A stretch of 64,000 nt of DNA from Mesorhizobium amorphae CCNWGS0123 (GTDB lineage: Bacteria; Pseudomonadota; Alphaproteobacteria; Rhizobiales; Rhizobiaceae). Position numbers and translations under genes: made by a program. The DNA lies in contig NZ_CP015318.1 in NCBI RefSeq assembly GCF_001686985.1, positions 5,826,001 to 5,890,000 of the forward strand, in the 5' to 3' direction. Position 1 is the first letter of the stretch; each line of letters begins with the position of its first letter. The notes beneath the pieces are model-generated. The model saw nothing but the letters and a program-made list of their open reading frames with translations, made no database searches and was not told the origin of the DNA. Below, one piece after another: positions 29,428 through 37,691 of this stretch.

Positions 29428-30621
29428 TCAGGTAGGGGCGCCAACGCCTGGCGCGGCTGCCGGAGCAGCCGGTCTGCGCGACCGGCCGAGATAGTAGACC
29501 GCCGCCGCAGCGATGAGGCCTGCCGCCAGTATGCCTGCCGCCAGCAGCGGCCGGTACCAGAACCAGGCGACGGCGATCGTCGTCGTGCCGACCAGGATCG
29601 CCAGGAAGAAGGCGATGATACCGGTTCCCATCCGCGCAATGCTGCCGAGGAACGGAATGACGTCGAGGATGACGCCGATCGGGCCAAGCAGCAGGGCGAA
29701 GCCGAACGTCAGCAGCAGCAGGCCGGCGGCGCGCAGCAGCCAGGTGATCAATGTGTTTTCCGAGACCGCGTCGGCGAACATCTTTGCCGCCGGCACGTCG
29801 CCGGTATCGACCATCAGCAACTGGTCGCCGGCAACCGTCTGATAGGGTTCGAACTGGCTGCCGGTCTGGCGCGCGACGATGCTGACTACACCGAGCGGCG
29901 CCAGGTCGTAACCGATGCGATAGTCGCCCAGGGCCGGGGATGTCGCATCGGAACCGAGATAGATCCCGCCGTCGACGATGGTGACGGGCTTCGGGCCGCT
30001 ATAGGCGGCCTTGATCGCGGCCGCCTGGCTGGACGACAGCGCAAATTCCTTGTCGCCCTCGATGCGATCGAGCACCGGCGTGTCAAGCGCGAAGGCGCCA
30101 AGCTTGCCGTCCGGAATCTGGAAGGTCCTGCTGTGGATCGCCATCGGTGGGTTCTGATGGCCGTCCGGCTTCTTGAAATTCGACGAGTCTATCTGGCTGT
30201 CGTCCCACACCCTGGAATAGCTGTAGGTCGTCACCGTCTCCTCGCCGCCGCCGAGCTTCTTGGTCGTCTCCGACTTCGATTCCTCTCTCCACTGATACAT
30301 CTCGACGCTGCGCGACAGGCGCAACCCTTGCGCCGCAATGCCGAACTCCGGATCGGCGAGGCCGCTGTCCGCCGTCACCGGTCCGGTGACATGCACGAGC
30401 TTGCCGTCATTGCCGGCATCGACGCTGTCGACCCCGACCGAGACGACGACGCCCGACCCCTCGGCCAGCGAGCGCGCCGTCTGCACCGCGCGGCCCTCGT
30501 TCCAGAACAGACCGATGACCATCAGCACGATCAGGAGCAGGCCGAAGACCACCCCGCCCACAGCGCGCTTGATCCGCCCGAACCAAGAAACGGATGTCAC
30601 TTCCCGAAATGAATCGCTCAT
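29428..30621 (-). CDS. TMEM43 (LUMA) family membrane protein
   Basis: This 397-residue protein has one N-terminal transmembrane helix (GGVVFGLLLIVLMVIGLFW), a large domain of about 250 residues, and three or more C-terminal helices (LLRAAGLLLLTFGFALLLG, IIAFFLAILVGTTTIAVAWF, LLAAGILAAGLIAAAAVYY). This layout, and segments such as WNEGRAVQTARSL and LTFGFALLLGPI, match the TMEM43 family. The family is known in animals as an inner-nuclear/ER membrane protein, and its bacterial role is unknown. The ATG at 30621 was chosen because upstream codons in the longer frame are low-complexity. It lies alone between the deacetylase-like gene and visN. Confidence 0.8.
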   Translation of the reverse strand: MSDSFREVTSVSWFGRIKRAVGGVVFGLLLIVLMVIGLFWNEGRAVQTARSLAEGSGVVVSVGVDSVDAGNDGKLVHVTGPVTADSGLADPEFGIAAQGLRLSRSVEMYQWREESKSETTKKLGGGEETVTTYSYSRVWDDSQIDSSNFKKPDGHQNPPMAIHSRTFQIPDGKLGAFALDTPVLDRIEGDKEFALSSSQAAAIKAAYSGPKPVTIVDGGIYLGSDATSPALGDYRIGYDLAPLGVVSIVARQTGSQFEPYQTVAGDQLLMVDTGDVPAAKMFADAVSENTLITWLLRAAGLLLLTFGFALLLGPIGVILDVIPFLGSIARMGTGIIAFFLAILVGTTTIAVAWFWYRPLLAAGILAAGLIAAAAVYYLGRSRRPAAPAAAPGVGAPT

Positions 30622-31075
30622 TGTTGCCCCGCAAAGTCGCCAGCATGGACGCCCATCCTTTGCCGCTCCCGCGAATCCTACCGGAATCAGGCGCCCGCCG
30701 ATACCGCCGGCCTGCACCGGCTCCTGCTTTTCCCGTCGAAAATCCGGCCGAAGGCAACATGAAACGGCCGCTGAGTCGCAATCCGAGTCCATCGGATTCG
30801 ATTTTGTCAAATCGCGTTTGATGTCGGATTCATCTGCGGGTAGATTAGACCCGAATCAGCCGGTCCTTGGGGGGCGCGGCGACCAACCCAAAGTCTCAAG
30901 TACCGGCATTGTCCGGCACCAGACGCGGACGGCTTCGCGTTCCCTGAATGGATTCGGCCTGGTTGGGCGCTGACCGCGCCCAGAGTGTGTCTTCGTCAAT
31001 GTGATGCGTATTCGGGTTCGGCCGCTGGCAAAGCCAGCACCGGGCACATGGATCGATTCCGGCCAAAGCATAAAA
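30622..31075 (+). promoter_or_regulatory. 454-base region upstream of visN, with a candidate promoter at 30818-30846
   Basis: No credible gene lies here. On the plus strand TTGATG (30818-30823) and TAGATT (30841-30846) are separated by 17 bases, which fits a housekeeping-type -35/-10 pair with four of six matches in each. Transcription from it would give visN a leader of roughly 150-220 bases, depending on the visN start. The rest holds only the TMEM43-like gene's upstream DNA. A G-run (30868-30875) and short GCG-rich inverted repeats occur, with no strong hairpin that I can defend. Confidence 0.4.
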
Positions 31076-31780
31076 ATGGGCAGTCCCGCCGCGCTTCTCC
31101 AATCCGAACCATCGCGCCTTGCGTCTCGCGGCGACCTCACCAGCTTTTTCATGCAGCTTGCCGCAGAGATCGGCGCCGACAGCTACATGCTGGTCGCCAT
31201 CGTCCACGACCAGGACCGCAATGATGCGCGCATCGTGTCTTCCAACTGGATTTTCGACGCCATCGAGCTCATCGGCAAACGGCTGATCGGCGGCCTCGCC
31301 CAGGGTCCGCTGACCGCGGCGCCCGGCATCCGCCCGCAGGCGCTGGTGGCAGCCCATGCCCCCGACACCGGTGGACTGCTCACCGGCGAGGAGGCTCGGC
31401 TTCTCGACGTGCTCGGCCATGCCGAGATCTACTCGCTCAGGCTGAACGTCGGTCGCCAGCGTCTGTTCGCCCTGTTTTCAGCTGCCGAACCGGGCAAGAT
31501 CGACCAGCCGGCGCTGATGAAGGCTCAGTTGAAGTGCTGCTACGCGCTCTCCACCATCCCGCAGCTGATCGCCGCGGCCGCCATGCAGGATCCGCTGTCC
31601 GACCGCGAGCGCGAATGCCTGTTCTGGGTGTCCGAGGGCAAGACGACGGACGAGGTCGCGCTCATCCTTGGCGTCTCGTCGAACACCGTCAACAGCTACA
31701 TCACCCACGCCATTCAGAAATTCGCGGCCAGCAACCGCGCGATGGCCATCGCGACGGCGATCAGGAGCGGCATCATTTGA
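31076..31780 (+). CDS. visN: LuxR-family motility master regulator VisN
   Basis: This protein (about 235 residues from the chosen start) has an N-terminal ligand-binding-like domain and a C-terminal LuxR helix-turn-helix (LSDRERECLFWVSEGKTT, then NTVNSYITHAIQKF). With VisR it would form the VisNR heterodimer, which in Sinorhizobium activates the whole flagellar and chemotaxis regulon through Rem. Assignment rests on the tandem LuxR pair placed next to flhB/fliG/motA. The start is uncertain: ATG 31076, ATG 31004 and GTG 31001 are all in frame, and the family length is about 245. The last codons overlap the TTG start of visR. Confidence 0.85.
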   Translation: MGSPAALLQSEPSRLASRGDLTSFFMQLAAEIGADSYMLVAIVHDQDRNDARIVSSNWIFDAIELIGKRLIGGLAQGPLTAAPGIRPQALVAAHAPDTGGLLTGEEARLLDVLGHAEIYSLRLNVGRQRLFALFSAAEPGKIDQPALMKAQLKCCYALSTIPQLIAAAAMQDPLSDRERECLFWVSEGKTTDEVALILGVSSNTVNSYITHAIQKFAASNRAMAIATAIRSGII

Positions 31781-32547
31781 AACACGCACTTGTCAAGGAG
31801 GCGGCCGAAGCCCTTTTCAACGAGCAGCGCAATCCGTTCGGCGCCTTTTCGCTCGGTTCGGAAACCCATCACGCCGTCACCATTCCGGATGCCGTGCGCC
31901 GCTGCCGCTGGATCGCCGTCGACATCAACGCCTCGGCCTTCGGCCTGTTCTTCGTCAGCCCTTCGGCCGAGCGAGCACGCCTCGTCCCCTGCTTCGATTC
32001 CGACTATCCCAGCACGGCGGTGGCGACAAAATTCATCTCTGGCGCCAATGGCGAGGAGATGGTGCGCCACACCCGCATTTCGACGGCGCCGCGCTGGTGG
32101 GCCGACGACGGCATCGCCAGCTCGCAGGACACCTTCAAGGACCTCGCCTGGTCGGAACGAACCGCACCCTTGGCGCCAGGCACCAACGGCATTGCCTTCC
32201 CCGTTCATGCCGATCGCGGGCAGTGCGGGCTGGTCGTGTTCCTGGGCTCGGAGATCGCCTTGCCACAAGACGCGCTCTACGAAATCCATGCACGCAGTTT
32301 CACGCTGTTTGCCGCGGTCGCCCGCATGCGCCCGAGCGACGCCGGCAGGATGCGGTCGATCTCCAAGCGCGAGCTCGAATGCCTGAAGCTGACCGCCAAC
32401 GGCAACACCAGCGAGGAGATCGCCAAGCTGCTGAAGTTGTCGGTGCACACCGCCAACCAGTACCTGACCCAGTCGACACAGAAGCTCAACGCCGTCAACC
32501 GCAACCAGGCGGTGGCCAAGGCGCTGCGGCTGGGGTTGATCGAGTAG
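31777..32547 (+). CDS. visR: LuxR-family motility master regulator VisR
   Basis: This 256-residue partner of VisN has an N-terminal sensor-like domain (FGAFSLGSETHHAV; RCRWIAVDINASAFG) and a C-terminal LuxR helix-turn-helix (ISKRELECLKLTANGNTS, then HTANQYLTQSTQKL). The only sensible start is TTG 31777, which overlaps the visN stop as TTGA, so visR is probably translated by coupling. A longer frame to 31534 runs through visN in another frame and is a shadow. VisR is expected to act only with VisN. Confidence 0.87.
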   Translation: MKHALVKEAAEALFNEQRNPFGAFSLGSETHHAVTIPDAVRRCRWIAVDINASAFGLFFVSPSAERARLVPCFDSDYPSTAVATKFISGANGEEMVRHTRISTAPRWWADDGIASSQDTFKDLAWSERTAPLAPGTNGIAFPVHADRGQCGLVVFLGSEIALPQDALYEIHARSFTLFAAVARMRPSDAGRMRSISKRELECLKLTANGNTSEEIAKLLKLSVHTANQYLTQSTQKLNAVNRNQAVAKALRLGLIE

Positions 32548-32664
32548 GCCTGGAAATTCGCTCTCGAAATGACCGAAGGTGGCGCGGCGGCGGCGCGGCA
32601 ACATCGACAAGCGCGCAGCGCACGAAGCGACTCCGACGTGCTCCCACCAACACGCGTCTGATTT

Positions 32665-33099
32665 TCAGAAGGCGAGCGGCTCGGTCCTGCGGATGCGCGC
32701 CTGCTCGATCACGGCCTCCAGCAAGGCGGTGTTGTGTTCGGGGTTTTCGCCAGGCTTTTCGAACGACACGTAGTTGACGGCCACCGACGATTTGTCTTCG
32801 CTCAGCGTCAGCTGGAAATAGACAGTGACGCCGGGCGGCCTGAGCTCCAGATCCAGCACGATGCGCGGACTGCCGCTCCAGTCGACATGGGCCTCGCCGC
32901 CATGGCCGAGCCTGAGCGTGCCGGCCATGAAGAACAGTTCGGCCGCCGAATCCACCAGGTCCGACAGGCAGGCGAAATGCTCCAGCCGGATGAAGGCGAT
33001 GTAGTCGGCGACATCGATCAGCCTGAGTTCGGCGATCACCTGCTCGATGGCGTTGGCGACGATGATCTCGCGGGATTTTGCGTAAGGTTGCCGGTTCAT
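32665..33099 (-). CDS. Conserved hypothetical protein, last gene of the motA-flhB operon
   Basis: This 144-residue protein is not recognised as a named family. It is acidic to neutral, with alternating helices and strands, no membrane segment and no signal peptide. It begins MNRQPYAKSREIIVANAIEQ and has a beta-rich centre (LRPPGVTVYFQLTLSED). The ATG overlaps the flhB stop by four bases (ATGA at 33096-33099), so it is co-translated with flagellar genes. It may be a cytoplasmic accessory of the motor or export apparatus; that is inference from position. Confidence 0.75.
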   Translation of the reverse strand: MNRQPYAKSREIIVANAIEQVIAELRLIDVADYIAFIRLEHFACLSDLVDSAAELFFMAGTLRLGHGGEAHVDWSGSPRIVLDLELRPPGVTVYFQLTLSEDKSSVAVNYVSFEKPGENPEHNTALLEAVIEQARIRRTEPLAF

Positions 33100-34178
33100 G
33101 AGGTCAGTCTGCGCTCAGCCTTTTTCGAGTAGACGATCCGCACCAGCTCGGCGACGGCCTGATAGAATTGCGACGGGATCACGCTATCAACCGAAACTTG
33201 CTTGTACATGGAGCGGGCAAGCGCCACGTCCTCGAAGATCGGGATATTATTCTCTCTGGCGATCTCGCGGATCTTGAGCGCCACCAGATCCTGGCCCTTG
33301 GCCAGAACCAGCGGCGCCGAATCCTCGTCGCGAACATACTTCAGCGCGATCGAGAAGTGGGTCGGGTTGGCGATGATCAGCGTGGCGCGCGGCACCGCCG
33401 TCATCATCCGCTTGCGGGCGCGATCGCGCGCCAACGATCTGAGCCGCGACTTGACGATCGGATCGCCTTCCGCCTGCTTCATCTCGTCCTTGACCTCCTG
33501 CTTGCTCATGCGCAGGTCGCGCCGCCAATGGAAACGTGACCAGACCAGGTCGACCGTCGCAATCAGTCCCATGACGAAGACGATCGCCACCAGGATGTCG
33601 ATGACGATACCCCTGATGACGAGACCGAAAGCGACCGGGTTGGTGATCATCCCGGCGAGCAGCTTACGGTGGTCCTCCGACAGCGTGAAGAAAAGCACGA
33701 CGACGGCCAAGCCGAGCTTGCCCAGCGATTTCAGGAACTCGGCGAAGCCCTGGGCGCCGAACAGGCGGCTCCAACCCTTGGTGATCGAAATGCGCGACAG
33801 TTGCGGCCTGACCCGCTCGCCGACGAATTGCGGCATGTTCTGGAACACCGAGGCGCCGACGCCGGCCACCACCAGCAGCACCAGCAGGCTGACGACGGCG
33901 CGGCCGATCTCGAAGATGACGGTCTTGTAGAGCGCGATGACGTCGGTCTCGGTGTCCATCGGCCAGGCCTCCGGCTTCTCCAGGAACATCGACAGGAACA
34001 TGCCGAGATCGACGATGGCGTCCTTGGCGTAGAAGACGGTGAACACCAGTATGGCGACGAAGGACGTGAAGAGGGCGGTCTCGCGCGAATGGGGCAGCTT
34101 GCCCTGTTCGACCGTGTCACGGATCTTCTTTTCTGTGGCTTCCTCGGTTTTCGAGTCCTTGTCGACAGCCTCAGCCAT
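33096..34178 (-). CDS. flhB: Flagellar export apparatus protein FlhB
   Basis: This 360-residue inner-membrane protein of the flagellar type III export gate switches substrate class. It has four hydrophobic segments in its first 215 residues (FTSFVAILVFTVFYA; VVSLLVLLVVAGVGASVF; LGLAVVVLFFTL; ILVAIVFVMGLIATVDLVW) and a cytoplasmic domain with the autocleavage motif NPTH (IANPTHFSIALKY, about residue 270). N-terminal KTEEATEKKIRD is the family start. It is the fifth gene of the motA-fliM-fliN-fliG-flhB operon, 24 bases after fliG. Confidence 0.96.
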   Translation of the reverse strand: MAEAVDKDSKTEEATEKKIRDTVEQGKLPHSRETALFTSFVAILVFTVFYAKDAIVDLGMFLSMFLEKPEAWPMDTETDVIALYKTVIFEIGRAVVSLLVLLVVAGVGASVFQNMPQFVGERVRPQLSRISITKGWSRLFGAQGFAEFLKSLGKLGLAVVVLFFTLSEDHRKLLAGMITNPVAFGLVIRGIVIDILVAIVFVMGLIATVDLVWSRFHWRRDLRMSKQEVKDEMKQAEGDPIVKSRLRSLARDRARKRMMTAVPRATLIIANPTHFSIALKYVRDEDSAPLVLAKGQDLVALKIREIARENNIPIFEDVALARSMYKQVSVDSVIPSQFYQAVAELVRIVYSKKAERRLTS

Positions 34179-34202
34179 ATTGGACTAGCCGGCCCGTCGC
34201 CA

Positions 34203-35219
34203 TCAGGCTGCGGCGTTCTGCGTCGAGGAGGGCAGTTCGAAAGCCCCCTCGCGCGACAGACGGATCGTCGCCACCGCAATCGTCTTGCGGGCAGTCATGA
34301 TGTCGGCAAGGGCGATGCCTTCCGAGCCCTGCCCGAGTTCGGCTTCGATCATGCGCCGCGAACGTGCGCCGATCGCTGACAGCACCGATTCGGTCAGCGC
34401 CGGCGGTGCGCCGCGCAGCGCCAGCGTAACCAGTTCTGTCGACAGCCCGTCGAACAGAAGCACCCGCGCCTTCTGAGTCAGCAACGGCAGGTCGTCGAAG
34501 GCGAACAGCCGCGACCTGACGCCGTCGAGGTCGGGCGTGCCCGCCTCCTCCAGGTCCTGCATGACCTCTTCGAGCTGCGGCTTGTCCATTTCGTTGAGCA
34601 CGCTGGCGACCCGCGCCTGCCCGGCAGAAATGTCCTTGGTCGCGGCTTGCGACAGCAAACTCGAGCGCAACTGGCTTTCGACGATCTTCGCGGCCGCATC
34701 CGGAATGGTCGCCATCGTCACCATGCGCTTGATGATCTCGCCACGCATCGGTTTTGCCATGGTCAACAGCACGTTCGCCGCAGCTTGCGGGGCAAGCTTC
34801 GACAGCACCATGGCCGCGGTCTGTGCGTGCTCGCTGGCGAGGAAGGTGCCGAGCCGTGCCGGCTCGAGCTTCTCCAGATCGGGCCAGATCGGCTGCGGCC
34901 GTTCCGGCGCCACCTCGAACTTCTTGTCGCCCATAATGGCGCTCATTTCTTCCGGCGACAGCGACTCATTGAGGATCGTGTCCATCCTGTCGGCGGAATC
35001 GAGCAGCCCCGCGCCTTCGGTGAACTCGGCCTCGAATTCGGCGACGATGCGTTCGAGGTCGCTCTGCGGAATCGTGCGCAGCAGCCGCGCCCCCTCGATC
35101 AGCGCCTTCAGTTCCTCCTGCTTGAAGAATTTCAGCAGCCGGCTGGCCGAGGGCTTGCCCATGGCCACCAGTATGGCGGCGGCCTTCTGCGGGCGCGTCA
35201 GCGCGGTAAGCGTCGTCAT
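34203..35219 (-). CDS. fliG: Flagellar motor switch protein FliG
   Basis: This 338-residue C-ring protein couples the stator to rotor rotation. Evidence: the N-terminal region (RPQKAAAILVAMGKPSASR), the middle EHPQ-type site given here as FLASEHAQTAAMVL, and a C-terminal domain with charged helix residues (IMTARKTIAVATIRLS is shortened relative to enteric FliG). It is followed by flhB after 24 bases and preceded by fliN after 30. The C-terminal charged helix looks less conserved than in enteric FliG, as is common in alphaproteobacteria. Confidence 0.93.
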   Translation of the reverse strand: MTTLTALTRPQKAAAILVAMGKPSASRLLKFFKQEELKALIEGARLLRTIPQSDLERIVAEFEAEFTEGAGLLDSADRMDTILNESLSPEEMSAIMGDKKFEVAPERPQPIWPDLEKLEPARLGTFLASEHAQTAAMVLSKLAPQAAANVLLTMAKPMRGEIIKRMVTMATIPDAAAKIVESQLRSSLLSQAATKDISAGQARVASVLNEMDKPQLEEVMQDLEEAGTPDLDGVRSRLFAFDDLPLLTQKARVLLFDGLSTELVTLALRGAPPALTESVLSAIGARSRRMIEAELGQGSEGIALADIMTARKTIAVATIRLSREGAFELPSSTQNAAA

Positions 35220-35249
35220 GCTGTCTGTCCCTGCGACACGCCGGTTATC

Positions 35250-35636
35250 CTATGCACTCTTCGTGGCTGCGATGATTTCGGTCAGCCTGATGCCGAAGCG
35301 CGACGGGTCGCTTTCGAGCACGGTGATCTCGCCGCGCGCGATCTTGCGGCCGTTGACCACCACGTCGACGGGTTCGCCGATGCGCCGGTTGAGCGCCACC
35401 GTCGAGCCCTTCTGCAACGCCATCAGGTCGGACACCGGCATTTCGGTGCTGCCGAGGATGATCTGCACATCGACCGGGATGCTCATGATGATGTTCGAAT
35501 TGGCGCCCGATGCCGCGCGGAAGGCAACGTCCGGACGCTTCTCCTCTTCCTGGAGAACGCCGCGCAATTCCTCGATGGCACGGTCGAGTTGCTCGTCCGG
35601 CTGGTCGAGTTCGGCTTCCACCTTGGTCTTGGCCAT
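35250..35636 (-). CDS. fliN: Flagellar motor switch protein FliN
   Basis: This 128-residue protein forms the base of the C-ring with FliM. The C-terminal SpoA-type domain is evident (IPVDVQIILGSTEMPVSDLM; GEPVDVVVNGRKIARGEI; RFGIRLTEII). The first 45 residues are charged and likely disordered. It lies 34 bases after fliM and 30 before fliG in the same operon. Confidence 0.95.
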   Translation of the reverse strand: MAKTKVEAELDQPDEQLDRAIEELRGVLQEEEKRPDVAFRAASGANSNIIMSIPVDVQIILGSTEMPVSDLMALQKGSTVALNRRIGEPVDVVVNGRKIARGEITVLESDPSRFGIRLTEIIAATKSA

Positions 35637-35670
35637 TGATCGTCTCCCAAAAAACTCGAGCCTGCCGGCG

Positions 35671-36606
35671 TCAGCCCGGCATCAGCCCATCGATGAAGTC
35701 CTGCCCGGCATCGTAGGGATGGCGGACGCGAACGGTGTAATTCTGGCCGAGCTTGCCGAACTCGCAAACGAACAGTGTCTTGTCGCGTGCGCTGAGCCGC
35801 GCCTGCGATTGCGCGGTCTCCTCGAATTCGATGATCTGCCCCACCTCGAGGCTGGCGAGGTCGCCAAGCGTCAGCCGCGCGAGCGGCATGGTCGCCTTCA
35901 GCGTCACCGTCGAGCGCATCACCTCTTCCGAGAGCCGCGCCCGCCAGTCCGACCCCGTCGTCTGGTCGTCATTGGCACCGGCCGCGCCGCCACGGGTCGC
36001 CAGCAGGATGCGTTGCGGGATCATCACCGTGACCGTGCCGCTATCGGTCGGCGTCGAGATGCCGAAGACCATGCGAACCGCCGCTCCGTCGCGCAGTACG
36101 CGCCGCTTGGCTTCCGCACCGGACATCGCGCGCTGTACCGGCAGCCGCAGCTCGAGCGAGCGCCTGCCCGATCCGTTCAAGGCCTGCGCCACTTCCTGGA
36201 ACACCGTCGTCGCCACGTCGGTCTCGATCTGCGACAGCTCACGCTCGATCGGCGAAACCGCCAGGTCCGGATCACCCCCGAACAGCGCACAGACCATCAC
36301 CGCGATGGCAGGCGCATCGATCACCAGCGTCATGGCGTCGGAGGACGTCGGCGACGCAACGATGGTCATAGCGAATGTGTCGCCGGCATACGCGCGCGCG
36401 TCGGGTACGCGGCTTACCTCTACCGCGCGCAGGTCGACGGTGACTGGTGCGCCTAGTTCACCGGCGAGGCTCTTCTGCAGCAGCGGTACGGCGCGCTCGG
36501 CCATCCCGCGCCCGGCGCCGATGACATGGGCGGCTTCGCCGCTGTCGCCGACCAGACGCTCGATGATCAGGGAACGGGTCTCGGACGGACTGCCTGGGCT
36601 GGTCAT
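35671..36606 (-). CDS. fliM: Flagellar motor switch protein FliM
   Basis: This 311-residue C-ring protein has a middle CheC-like domain (AMTLVIDAPAIAVMVCALFGGD) and a C-terminal SpoA domain (LPLARLTLGDLASLEVGQII). The N-terminal CheY-binding peptide LSQDEID of enteric FliM is not visible, as in rhizobial FliM, which diverges there. Position between motA and fliN supports the call. Confidence 0.9.
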   Translation of the reverse strand: MTSPGSPSETRSLIIERLVGDSGEAAHVIGAGRGMAERAVPLLQKSLAGELGAPVTVDLRAVEVSRVPDARAYAGDTFAMTIVASPTSSDAMTLVIDAPAIAVMVCALFGGDPDLAVSPIERELSQIETDVATTVFQEVAQALNGSGRRSLELRLPVQRAMSGAEAKRRVLRDGAAVRMVFGISTPTDSGTVTVMIPQRILLATRGGAAGANDDQTTGSDWRARLSEEVMRSTVTLKATMPLARLTLGDLASLEVGQIIEFEETAQSQARLSARDKTLFVCEFGKLGQNYTVRVRHPYDAGQDFIDGLMPG

Positions 36607-36658
36607 GACGGCGAACGGCCCCGTCTATCCTTGCATGTACTTCTGTCGCTGCGCATGC

Positions 36659-37534
36659 TCAGGCCGCTTTCTTCTCGGCCGTGCCGGTGTTCATCGTGCT
36701 CTGCTCGACGGCGTCGATCGTCGGCCGCTCGTAAGACGAGATGGTCTTGCGCCCGAACTCGATCGCGACTTGCGGCAGGGCGCCGTTCATATAGGCCAGC
36801 AAGGTCTGCTTGACGATGATGTAGAGCCGGTTCCGCTTCTCGCGCACGGTCTTGATCTTGGTGGCGACCGGCCCGACCAGTGCATAGGACAGGAAGATGC
36901 CGAGGAAGGTTCCGACAAGCGCGGCGCCGATCAGGCCGCCGAGGATTTCCGGCGACTGGTCGAGCGCGCCCATCGCCTTGACCACGCCGAGCACGGCGGC
37001 CACGATGCCAAGCGCAGGCAGGCCGTCACCCACCGCCACCAGGGCATGATAGGCCTTCATCTTGTCGGTCTTGATCGTATGGATCTCTTCGTCCATCAGC
37101 GCCTCGATCTCATGCGAGCGCGCATTGCCGATGATGATGATGCGGCAGTAGTCGCAGATGAAATGCGTCAGGTCATGGTTGTGCAGCACCGTCGGGAATG
37201 CCTGGAAGATCGCCGATTCCTCCGGATTGTCGATATGCGCCTCGACCTCGCTGCGAGACTTGGACCGTAGCTCGCGCATCAGGCTGTGCAGCACGCCGAG
37301 CGTTTCGAGATAGTCCCGCTCCTTCGGCACCGCCTGCTTGAAGGCTTCGAGAATGCCTTTGCCGGTATCCTTGACGGTCTTCATCGGGTTGGCAACGAGG
37401 AAGGTGCCAAGTGCCGCGCCACCGATGATCACCGCTTCCCATGGCTGCATCAGCACATGAAGATGGCCGCCCATGGCCATGAAGCCGCCGAGAACGCAGC
37501 CGAGCGTCACCACCAGTCCAATCAGAATGCCCAC
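36659..37534 (-). CDS. motA: Flagellar motor stator protein MotA
   Basis: This 291-residue stator subunit has four membrane segments (GILIGLVVTLGCVLGGFMAM; AVIIGGAALGTFLVAN; ALGIVAAVLGVVKAMGAL; LGGLIGAALVGTFLGIFLS) and the cytoplasmic loop with charged residues (LHSLMRELRSKSRSEVE). The start is GTG 37534 with GGAAGGA upstream. The longer frame to 37702 has no family support and no membrane-targeting sense. It is the first gene of the minus-strand operon. The DNA between it and the divergent DUF1217 gene is the likely promoter region for both. Confidence 0.93.
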   Translation of the reverse strand: MGILIGLVVTLGCVLGGFMAMGGHLHVLMQPWEAVIIGGAALGTFLVANPMKTVKDTGKGILEAFKQAVPKERDYLETLGVLHSLMRELRSKSRSEVEAHIDNPEESAIFQAFPTVLHNHDLTHFICDYCRIIIIGNARSHEIEALMDEEIHTIKTDKMKAYHALVAVGDGLPALGIVAAVLGVVKAMGALDQSPEILGGLIGAALVGTFLGIFLSYALVGPVATKIKTVREKRNRLYIIVKQTLLAYMNGALPQVAIEFGRKTISSYERPTIDAVEQSTMNTGTAEKKAA

Positions 37535-37691
37535 GCAAGATCCTTCCGCATGTCGCTTCAGGATCAACGGATAATCCCCGTGCCTTGTGTGAGGCTTGAA
37601 TCCCCAATGTTGCGAAGCACGAGCGTCGGATTCAGCTTCGCGCAAGGAAGTGAGGATATTGTCCTGACATAGCTTCGGCCGGAGGCGCAGC
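37535..37691. promoter_or_regulatory. Divergent promoter region of the two flagellar operons
   Basis: These 157 bases separate GTG-start motA (minus) from the GTG-start DUF1217 gene (plus). Both large flagellar operons must be served from here unless there is read-through. I see no perfect CtrA or sigma-54 site. A GGAGGCGCAGC stretch just before 37692 is the ribosome-binding site. Regulation by VisNR/FtcR is inferred from rhizobial relatives. Confidence 0.45.
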
